DNA of 27,710 bases from an uncultured Eubacteriales bacterium (GTDB lineage Bacteria; Bacillota; Clostridia; Lachnospirales; Anaerotignaceae): the NCBI GenBank assembly GCA_934256695.1, contig CAKQPE010000020.1, positions 1-27,710 on the forward strand, read 5' to 3'. The stretch's first letter is position 1. Each line of letters opens with the position of its first letter. The position numbers and the translations under genes are program-made. Below the pieces are notes generated by a model. It did no database searches. It worked only from the letters and a program-made list of their open reading frames with translations, and was not told the DNA's origin. Positions 15,181 to 21,279 of the stretch are shown here, piece by piece.

Positions 15181-16346
15181 TTGCTTTCACTCCTTTCATA
15201 ATTTTTAGAAAAATTGTTTAAATAGTCATTTAAATCTTTTTTGGAATTTTTATAGACATCATATGTAATCATATCTTTGAACAGATGATAAATCATATAG
15301 AAACCACCTTTAGTTGACGGTGCATAATTATAAGTACCCATATCAATATCAGCCACACCTTCATTAAGCAGTTTTCCGTCATATGAATACACAGCCTCAA
15401 AATATCCGTCAGCAGACACATATTTTTTGTTACGCATGGTAGTTGTATTAGGTGCTGTATTCTGGTGCATTGCGTCAGTTGGAGACATCATTTGTTTCCA
15501 TTTATAACCTTCCGGTAGCCTTTCATTTAATTTTTTAAAATCAGTCCATGAACATTCAACATTAAGATTATTTCTAAAATAATGTATTTTAGAATCTATT
15601 TCCCAAAAATGCGGCAGTTCCGGCAGATACTTAATACCGTCATCATAAAATTTTATTCCTGTATATTTATATTTGCTTCTTTTAAACTCTGCCAGTTTTT
15701 CCGTTATCTCTGCTCTTTTGGCGGCGTCATCGGCAATATACCAGTCATAAATATTCTGCATTATATAGGTATACGCCATTGGTGCTATTTCGTTGTTTTC
15801 AAACAATTCCATTTCTGGTTTGAATTTTTTGATATATTCCTCCTGTTTTTTAACAATGCTTTCTGCTATTTCCTTGCTTTCAACGGGATAAAAATTATTT
15901 TTGTATACTAAAAAACAAAGACCGTCATTTGAAATAACATATTTTCTGTTATCGGAATCGGTAAAAGCATAATATTTTCTGTTTTTCTCCTGCGGAAGTT
16001 TTGATGTATCGCCATCATATTCTTCACAACGTGAAATAATATGTTTTCGTCCTGTTTCACTTCCCATTATAAATGAGTTTACGTTTGATGACAATATCGT
16101 GACAGATGGCAAAGTAACGAATTTACATCGGCAATTATAGTGAAAAGGCATAATGCCTTCTATTTCATCAATGGCAAATATCCTTTTATCTCTGCTTTTG
16201 CACTCATCACAGGTATTTCCGCTTTCTGTTTGCCACTGTACAAACAATTTACTTTTTGAAAAACGGATATTTTTAATTTCCTTGGCATTTATTTTTTTAC
16301 CGGACACACCGTTTTCAAAGCCTTTTAAAAACAAATTTTCGTTCAT
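15177..16346 (-). CDS. Putative polymorphic toxin with phage-head-protein-like Cys module
   Basis: 389 residues from the ATG at 16346, which has AAGGAGAG just upstream; an in-frame ATG at 16364 would place that site inside the gene. Residues about 38-80 (WQTESGNTCDECKSRDK...MPFHYNCRC) match the CxxC...HxNCRC pattern at the C-termini of phage Mu gpF/SPP1 gp7-type minor head proteins. The middle is charged and unassigned (DWYIADDAAKRAEI, PHFWEIDSKIHYFR). The last 97 residues form a module that recurs alone at 13977-14270; its SADG.FEAVY...GTYNY pattern resembles C-terminal modules of polymorphic toxins as I recall them, but I cannot name the family. No signal peptide, no membrane segment. The target and delivery route are unknown; the toxin role is inference from module recurrence and the coupled membrane-protein genes. 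Confidence 0.55.
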   Translation of the reverse strand: MNENLFLKGFENGVSGKKINAKEIKNIRFSKSKLFVQWQTESGNTCDECKSRDKRIFAIDEIEGIMPFHYNCRCKFVTLPSVTILSSNVNSFIMGSETGRKHIISRCEEYDGDTSKLPQEKNRKYYAFTDSDNRKYVISNDGLCFLVYKNNFYPVESKEIAESIVKKQEEYIKKFKPEMELFENNEIAPMAYTYIMQNIYDWYIADDAAKRAEITEKLAEFKRSKYKYTGIKFYDDGIKYLPELPHFWEIDSKIHYFRNNLNVECSWTDFKKLNERLPEGYKWKQMMSPTDAMHQNTAPNTTTMRNKKYVSADGYFEAVYSYDGKLLNEGVADIDMGTYNYAPSTKGGFYMIYHLFKDMITYDVYKNSKKDLNDYLNNFSKNYERSESK

Positions 16347-16392
16347 TAAATCTCTCCTTTTCATAACAAAATATTTTTTCTTTTTATTTTAT

Positions 16393-16426
16393 ATGAAAAG
16401 TACGTCCCCTGGGGTGTCCCTCTTTT
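16393..16426. other. GTCCCCTGGGGTGTCCC palindromic motif
   Basis: AAAAGTACGTCCCCTGGGG followed by TGTCCC. The GGGGACGTACTTTT form resembles short motifs I recall at ends of IS200/IS605- or RAYT-associated repeats. No transposase is nearby, so this is only a possible relic. It lies directly upstream of the toxin gene. Confidence 0.25.
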
Positions 16427-16428
16427 TA

Positions 16429-16675
16429 TAGACCTTTGGAATTTCAGCCCATGTAAAAGGCTTGACCTAAACTTTTATCAAAATGCAATTACATTGCATT
16501 TTTCTTAATTATTCAAAAACTGCCAATGGATATTTTTTACAATAATATTAGTCAATAACCTACAAACCTTGGTGGTTTTCTTCGGAACATGAAATGTTCC
16601 GCCAAAAAGAGATTTTAGGGTTGCAAGAGGCTTTTGCGATAAAAAGCCCCTGCAAAATCAAATTTGAAGCTTAAA
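16429..16675. repeat. Palindromic modular element, copy 6 (half) and separated long-form module
   Basis: GACCTTTGG, GGCTTGACCTAAACTTTTAT and the core hairpin AATGCAAT-TAC-ATTGCATT (about 16482-16502) form one arm. At 16585-16665, on the opposite strand, hairpins GGAACAT/ATGTTCC and TTGCAAGAGGCTTTT/AAAAGCCCCTGCAA correspond to GCACAT/ATGTGC and GCAGGAACTTTT/AAAAGTTCCCTGC of copy 5, with compensating stem changes. No gene in 16365-16770. Confidence 0.6.
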
Positions 16676-16728
16676 AAAATTGAAATTAGTTGTAAAGTAT
16701 TAAGTTCTTTTTTTCTGACCACTAAAAT

Positions 16729-16757
16729 AAGACCTCCAGGCAATACCTAAAGGTCTT
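16729..16757 (-). terminator. Terminator of the min-rodA-mgsA gene group
   Basis: AAGACCT/AGGTCTT outer stem with an inner TAGG/CCTG pairing, followed on the minus strand by ATTTTAG. It lies 14 bases past the DUF1294 stop. Its ends happen to equal the AAGACC/GGTCTT ends of the repeat family. Confidence 0.6.
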
Positions 16758-16770
16758 AGATAAATTCATT

Positions 16771-17103
16771 TTAAATTACTGTAAACAAAAAGTCATTTAA
16801 GGCAGATGGTGCTGCTCCTGAAACAATAGCCTTGTAAAAAGTAACCATAAGAAATGCATGGAACACTATCGACAAAAAGAATACTATTCTGAATGTCCAT
16901 TTACGTGTCTTGTGATGAAATACATACATACCTAAAATTCCGCCTAATGCACCGCCCATAACAGATATAGTAAGCAGCGTAGGCTCCGGTATACGCCACG
17001 AACCATTTTTTGCCTTAGCTTTGTCAATACCCATCATGGCAAAGAGTATCAAGCCTATTACAACATAATAAACAGCAAAGAACATCATAAATGATTTAGC
17101 CAT
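16771..17103 (-). CDS. DUF1294 family membrane protein
   Basis: 110 residues, three or four membrane segments. The DUF1294 signature is clear: MGIDKAKAKNGSWRIPEPTLL (about 24-44), GGALGGILGMYVFHHKTRKWTF. Function unknown for the family. It starts 1 base after the mgsA stop, so it is translated with mgsA as the last gene of the group. Confidence 0.88.
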   Translation of the reverse strand: MAKSFMMFFAVYYVVIGLILFAMMGIDKAKAKNGSWRIPEPTLLTISVMGGALGGILGMYVFHHKTRKWTFRIVFFLSIVFHAFLMVTFYKAIVSGAAPSALNDFLFTVI

Positions 17104-17104
17104 A

Positions 17105-17500
17105 TTATCTCACCATATTTCTCCAGTCTAAGTCACCTCTGTCTAATGCAAGAAGAAGTATTTCCGCAGTAGCAAGATTGCTTGCCAAAGGTATGTTGTG
17201 AAGGTCACAAAGGCGGAGTATACTGTTTATGTTAGGTTCATAACTTTTCTGTGCCACAGGGTCTCTAAGGAAAATAACAAGGTCAATGTCATTGCTTGCT
17301 ACCTGATTTCCCAGCTGCTGTTCACCGCCAAGAGGGCCTGCCAGATATTTATGAACGCTTATATTAGCCGCTTCTTCTACCAAACGGCCTGTTGTTCCTG
17401 TTGCATAGAGAGAATGCTTGGATAAAATATGTCTGTATGCAATACAGAGATTTTCCATGAGCTTTTTTTTGTTATCGTGTGCTATTAATGCTATATTCAC
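17105..17500 (-). CDS. mgsA: Methylglyoxal synthase-like protein
   Basis: 131 residues, normal for MgsA, which converts dihydroxyacetone phosphate to methylglyoxal and phosphate. AHDNKK (7-12), ATGTTG (33-38), GPLGGEQQ (55-62) and LRDP (78-81) give the family. By alignment from memory with the E. coli enzyme, H19, D20 and D91 are kept (H8, D9, D80), but the catalytic D71 is Glu (E60), H98 is Tyr (Y87) and D101 is Asn (N90). Activity is therefore uncertain. It begins 5 bases after rodA, with its ribosome binding region inside the rodA end. Confidence 0.88.
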   Translation of the reverse strand: MNIALIAHDNKKKLMENLCIAYRHILSKHSLYATGTTGRLVEEAANISVHKYLAGPLGGEQQLGNQVASNDIDLVIFLRDPVAQKSYEPNINSILRLCDLHNIPLASNLATAEILLLALDRGDLDWRNMVR

Positions 17501-17505
17501 TTATT

Positions 17506-18645
17506 TCAAACCTCCTCGAATAATGATTTTGAGCGTTTAAGACCTATATTAAGTATAACGCCTATAGATGCCATATTAGTCCACATGGAACTTCCGCCGT
17601 AACTTACAAAAGGTAATGACATACCTGTATTAGGCAGTATTCCCGTTGCAACGCCTGTGTTGACAAACGTCTGAAAAGCTATCATACCTGCTATTCCGGC
17701 TGCTACAAGCTGCAAAAAGCTGTCACGGCAAGTTATTGCTGTTAAAGTACATCTGAAAACCACAAAAAACTGAAGAACCAAAACCGCTATACAGCCTACA
17801 AAACCGAATTCCTCGCCTATAACCGAGAATATAAAGTCATTGTACGGCTCCGGTAAATAACTCAACTGATTAAGCGTACCTTGATAAAGACCCTTTCCCA
17901 TCAATCTGCCCGAACCGATGGCACTTATTGATTTAAATGTCTGATAATAGCTGTCAGAACCTTCTTCAGGTCGCAAGAACGTAAGTATACGCGTAATCTG
18001 ATGCGGACGAAGTATCTTATCTACCAGTATAGGTTGTTCTCTTAAAATATCCCATGCAATAAATGCAACTATAGGTATTACAACCGCCATAGAAATGCCT
18101 ATATATTTGTAATCCAGCCCTGCCGCAAAAAGTTCTATTGCCAAAATAGCAAGCAGAACAAGGCTGGCAGAAAGAGACGGCTGCTTCTGTATAAGAAGTA
18201 TAGGCACAGCAGTAAAAATACATATTTTTACCAGTATATTTTTATTATTAACCCATTGTCGATTTTTGTCAATAACTTTTGCAAGACAAAATATCATAAT
18301 AATCTTTGAAAACTCGGAAGGCTGTATTCCTACCGGTCCAAAATATATCCATCTTGTAGCACCGTTTGCGGAACGGCCTATAAGCAGTACCGCTATAAGC
18401 AAAATTATATTTAACGCATAAAACTGTTTATAAAATCCAGAGAAAAAATCAAGATTTACATAAGCAGCCGCAAACATAATACATAACCCTATAACAACCC
18501 ATACCATCTGCGAATAATATGTTGACCGACTTTCCCCAAGATTAATATGTGTAGCAGAGCCTATGCATATTATACCAAATATACATAAAGCTAATACAGA
18601 ACATATAAGCCACCAGTCAAGATTTTTAAATTTTTTTAAGTCCAT
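17506..18645 (-). CDS. rodA: RodA/FtsW-type SEDS peptidoglycan polymerase
   Basis: A 379-residue, about ten-segment membrane glycosyltransferase that polymerises lipid II with a class B PBP (here probably the PBP2 at 21280-24075). Signatures: NGATRWIYFGPVGIQPSEFSK (about residues 94-114), LPEPYNDFIFSVIGEEFGFVG with the essential Asp, and GILPNTGMSLPFVSYGGSS near the end. The usual QPDLGT motif reads QPSLSAS. Association with min and mre genes favours RodA over FtsW. Confidence 0.92.
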   Translation of the reverse strand: MDLKKFKNLDWWLICSVLALCIFGIICIGSATHINLGESRSTYYSQMVWVVIGLCIMFAAAYVNLDFFSGFYKQFYALNIILLIAVLLIGRSANGATRWIYFGPVGIQPSEFSKIIMIFCLAKVIDKNRQWVNNKNILVKICIFTAVPILLIQKQPSLSASLVLLAILAIELFAAGLDYKYIGISMAVVIPIVAFIAWDILREQPILVDKILRPHQITRILTFLRPEEGSDSYYQTFKSISAIGSGRLMGKGLYQGTLNQLSYLPEPYNDFIFSVIGEEFGFVGCIAVLVLQFFVVFRCTLTAITCRDSFLQLVAAGIAGMIAFQTFVNTGVATGILPNTGMSLPFVSYGGSSMWTNMASIGVILNIGLKRSKSLFEEV

Positions 18646-18666
18646 TTTTTATTCTCCGATATTAAA

Positions 18667-18699
18667 AGGCAGGCCGCAAAAAACTTTGCCGACCTGCCT
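18667..18699 (-). terminator. Hairpin between minE and rodA (attenuator or weak terminator)
   Basis: On the minus strand AGGCAGG...CCTGCCT with an inner GCAAA/TTTGC pairing, followed by TTTTAAT. It lies 22 bases past the minE stop and could lower read-through into rodA. Confidence 0.5.
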
Positions 18700-18721
18700 A
18701 AAATTTTGCCTTAATACCAAA

Positions 18722-19012
18722 TTAATTTGAGTTTCTACGCATACTTTTAATAGGTATGTTAGCATAAAGTACAGGAACAGTGCCTGTATGGTCTTCAGAC
18801 TGAGTCTGGGTGATGTTTATATCAAGTTCATCTTCATCTATTTCCATATAGTTGGAAATAACCTTTATTATATCACCTTTAAGCATTTCCAAAACCTGTG
18901 AAGAACAGTTAACTCGGTCGTGAACAAGAACAAGTTTAAGTCTGTCTTTTGCTACAGAGCCGGAAGCAGGTTCTTTCTTTTTAAAAAAACCAAACAAATC
19001 AAACAAATCCAT
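18722..19012 (-). CDS. minE: MinE, cell division topological specificity factor
   Basis: 96 residues. The N-terminal amphipathic membrane-targeting segment (MDLFDLFGFFKKK) is followed by the MinD-contact region with AKDRLKLVLVHDR (21-33) and the dimerisation domain ending VLYANIPIKSMRR. It stimulates MinD ATPase to drive oscillation or redistribution of MinCD. Ribosome binding site AGGAGTG. Third gene of minC-minD-minE. Confidence 0.95.
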   Translation of the reverse strand: MDLFDLFGFFKKKEPASGSVAKDRLKLVLVHDRVNCSSQVLEMLKGDIIKVISNYMEIDEDELDINITQTQSEDHTGTVPVLYANIPIKSMRRNSN

Positions 19013-19088
19013 TATAAATCACTCCTGTCAAAGACTTATGGAAAAACTGAATACAAAAAGAGATTTTTTCACTCAATTATTCCCTATA

Positions 19089-19886
19089 TCAGCCTTTGCG
19101 GAATAATTTTTTGAGCTTGTCCATAAATGTTTCTTCCTGTTTAAACTCCATTAAAGGAACATCGTTGCCAAGTATTCGCTGAGTAATGTTTCTGTATGCC
19201 TGTCCAGCCTTTGAACCTTCTACTGTAACGGCAGGCTCACCTTTATTTGTCTGTACCACTATTGATTCATCATCAGGAACAACGCCTATAACATCTACAG
19301 CAAGAATTTCCGTAACATCTTCAATACTCATCATGTCGCCTCTTTCAACCATATCCGGTCTTACACGGTTAAGTATAAGGGATGGGTTGTTAAGCTCATT
19401 TGCTTCAAGAAGGCCTATTATTCTGTCGGCATCTCTTACGGCTGAAACCTCAGGTGTTGTAACAACAAGGGCACGGTCTGCGCCTGCTATTGCGTTTTTA
19501 AATCCCTGTTCTATACCGGCAGGGCAGTCCATTATTATATAATCAAACTCATCTTCTTTAAGGCTGTCACAAAGTTTCTGCATCTGTTCTGGTGATACGG
19601 CATCTTTATCTCTTGTCTGTGCTGCCGGAAGAAGGTAAAGTCCCGCATAACGCTTATCTTTAATAAGTGCCTGTTTAAGTCTGCACTTGCCTTCCACAAC
19701 ATCTACAAGGTCATATACTATTCTGTTTTCAAGGCCCATAACAACATCAAGATTTCTGAGTCCTATATCAGCATCTACAAGTGCCACTTTTTTGCCTTCA
19801 AGTGCAAGTCCGCAGCCTAAGTTGGCAGATGTGGTTGTTTTGCCTACACCGCCCTTACCGCTTGTTATAACTATTACTTCTCCCAT
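19089..19886 (-). CDS. minD: MinD, septum-site determining ATPase
   Basis: 265 residues, ParA/MinD family. Deviant Walker A GKGGVGKTT (10-18) with the signature Lys, DADIGLRNLD (39-48), DCPAGIEQG. The C-terminal amphipathic helix FMDKLKKLFRKG is the membrane-targeting sequence. GGGAGG lies upstream of the ATG. The 244-bp AT-rich gap to minC (19887-20130) holds no gene and may carry a separate promoter; none was convincingly identified. Confidence 0.96.
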   Translation of the reverse strand: MGEVIVITSGKGGVGKTTTSANLGCGLALEGKKVALVDADIGLRNLDVVMGLENRIVYDLVDVVEGKCRLKQALIKDKRYAGLYLLPAAQTRDKDAVSPEQMQKLCDSLKEDEFDYIIMDCPAGIEQGFKNAIAGADRALVVTTPEVSAVRDADRIIGLLEANELNNPSLILNRVRPDMVERGDMMSIEDVTEILAVDVIGVVPDDESIVVQTNKGEPAVTVEGSKAGQAYRNITQRILGNDVPLMEFKQEETFMDKLKKLFRKG

Positions 19887-20130
19887 TTCATATCCTCCCG
19901 GTTTTTTAATAAGCTAACAATATCAAAAAATTTGAACTTTTTATTTGCTTAAACCATTTTATTCAAATATAAAAATTATTCCTTTTTTCGGTTAAATTCT
20001 ATATAAATCTATATTAACAAAAATATAAATATTTTGCATCAATTTTCTTTAGCAAATTTAAAATTTTATTACCAAAATCCGTCATAATCCTACAATTTGT
20101 TTTTTATTTTTAAAAATAATGACATCTCTT

Positions 20131-20685
20131 TTACTCAAAAGCGGAAACATATATCTTTCCGTCCTCAACATATGCATATTCCGGCTTACGGTTTACCTTT
20201 GAATCACCGTCCGGAAATCTTGTTATTATACTGCCTATTCTAAGCTGAACCGGTATAAGGTGAAGTGCAAAAACAAAAGCTTCGCTGTTTCCCCTACAGC
20301 CTGCATGGGCAAGTCCCTTTAATGCACCAAGTATAAGTATATTGCCTGTTGCCGTTACCTGTGCCCCAGGATTTACATCACCGAGAATAACAAGGCTTCC
20401 GTCAAAGTCAAGAGACATTCCGTTTCTTAAATTGCCTTTATAAAACTTTGTATTATGCTCTTTTATAGAAAACTCACGTTCTATAAGGTCTTGTATAAGC
20501 TCCTCGGAAGAAGGTGCCGATGTTGATTGCTCATGTTTTTCTTCGGCTTTTTCGGCTTCATTTGCCGCCTCAGCATCTTCAATTATTTTCTCTACCGGCT
20601 GTCCCTTTGATGTAACACCTATTTCAGGTGTATCGTCCTCAAGAGGCGAGTTATTCTTATCCTTATCGGTTATAAAAGTAATCAT
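20131..20685 (-). CDS. minC: MinC, C-terminal domain protein lacking the usual N-domain
   Basis: 184 residues. From about residue 78 the MinC C-terminal beta-helix domain is clear (FYKGNLRNGMSLDF, GDVNPGAQVTATGNI, LGALKGLAHAGCRGN), which dimerises, binds MinD and contacts the FtsZ tail. The first ~75 residues are acidic and low-complexity (EDAEAANEAEKAEEKHEQ) instead of the folded FtsZ-inhibiting N-domain of roughly 100 residues. The start is firm: GGAGGAG lies just upstream and no alternative upstream frame was seen. Gene order with minD and minE supports the name. Confidence 0.85.
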   Translation of the reverse strand: MITFITDKDKNNSPLEDDTPEIGVTSKGQPVEKIIEDAEAANEAEKAEEKHEQSTSAPSSEELIQDLIEREFSIKEHNTKFYKGNLRNGMSLDFDGSLVILGDVNPGAQVTATGNILILGALKGLAHAGCRGNSEAFVFALHLIPVQLRIGSIITRFPDGDSKVNRKPEYAYVEDGKIYVSAFE

Positions 20686-20767
20686 TTATAATCTCCTCCG
20701 CAAAAATATAATAAAACCAAAAAGCAGTGCATAAGCTGTATATTTATTTATTTTTTTACACATTAAC

Positions 20768-20796
20768 ATAATACCATTTTTATTGCCTTTCTGCAA
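20768..20796 (-). promoter_or_regulatory. minC promoter
   Basis: On the minus strand, TTGCAG (20796-20791), 17-base spacer, TATTAT (20773-20768), about 80 bases upstream of the minC ATG and outside the neighbouring repeat element. Confidence 0.55.
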
Positions 20797-20811
20797 TCCT
20801 AAAGACTTTAT

Positions 20812-21200
20812 AAGACCTTGGAGTTTCACCCCAAACCCCGACCAACTTTTGAAAAAGTTGGATCAAAACTTTTATCAAAACGCAATAAAATTGCGTTTTT
20901 CGTAAAACCAATTTTTTGTTTTTAGCCGTCCCTGAAAGTGAAGGTATCAGTGAGGGTTTCAAGCCTTCTCCTGGGAGAAGGTGCTGAGCCGCAGGCGAAG
21001 CGGATGAGGGGATGTTTTCCGTTTGTTTTTACGTTGCTTTTCCCTCATCCGTCACTAAAGTGACACCTTCCCCAAAGGGAAGGCTTTAAAAGCTTCTCAA
21101 ATGGATTTCCGAAAAATGCAATGAAATTGCATTTTACCAAAAGTTTTACTAAATTTTTTTCAAAAAATTTTCAGGGTTTGGGGTGAAACCCCAAGGTCTT
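20812..21200. repeat. Palindromic modular element, copy 7 (complete, with nested CCCTCA repeats)
   Basis: Perfect 10-bp ends AAGACCTTGG (20812-20821) and CCAAGGTCTT (21191-21200). Left arm: TTGGAGT-TTC-ACCCCAA, CCAACTTTTGAAAAAGTTGG, AACGCAAT-AAA-ATTGCGTT. Right arm: AATGCAAT-GAA-ATTGCATT, then TTGGGGT-GAA-ACCCCAA. Each arm is about 90 bp. The centre (20925-21092) holds two facing CCTTCTCC/CCCTCATCC repeats. It occupies most of the minC-mrdA spacer. Confidence 0.9.
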
Positions 21201-21226
21201 AGTTCTATAAATTATATTTAATTTTA

Positions 21227-21254
21227 AAATACCGTGACAAATGCCACGGTATTT
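21227..21254 (-). terminator. Probable mrdA terminator hairpin
   Basis: AAATACCGTG/CACGGTATTT, 10-bp stem with 8-nt loop, followed on the minus strand by TTAAAATT. It is 25 bases past the mrdA stop and nearly the same stem as the 3109-3134 hairpin. Confidence 0.55.
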
Positions 21255-21279
21255 ATAAAAAGTTTATCCTTGGTTTTAA

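Noticed and set aside
15177..16346. Prophage minor capsid gene
   Set aside because: Only the Cys module resembles phage head proteins; no other structural, terminase or integrase genes are nearby, and the C-terminal module recurs alone with paired small membrane genes.
19980..20045. Rex-type redox operator upstream of minD (GTTAA...TTAAC)
   Set aside because: The arms are too far apart and too short compared with the TTGTTAA-N6-TTAACAA form.
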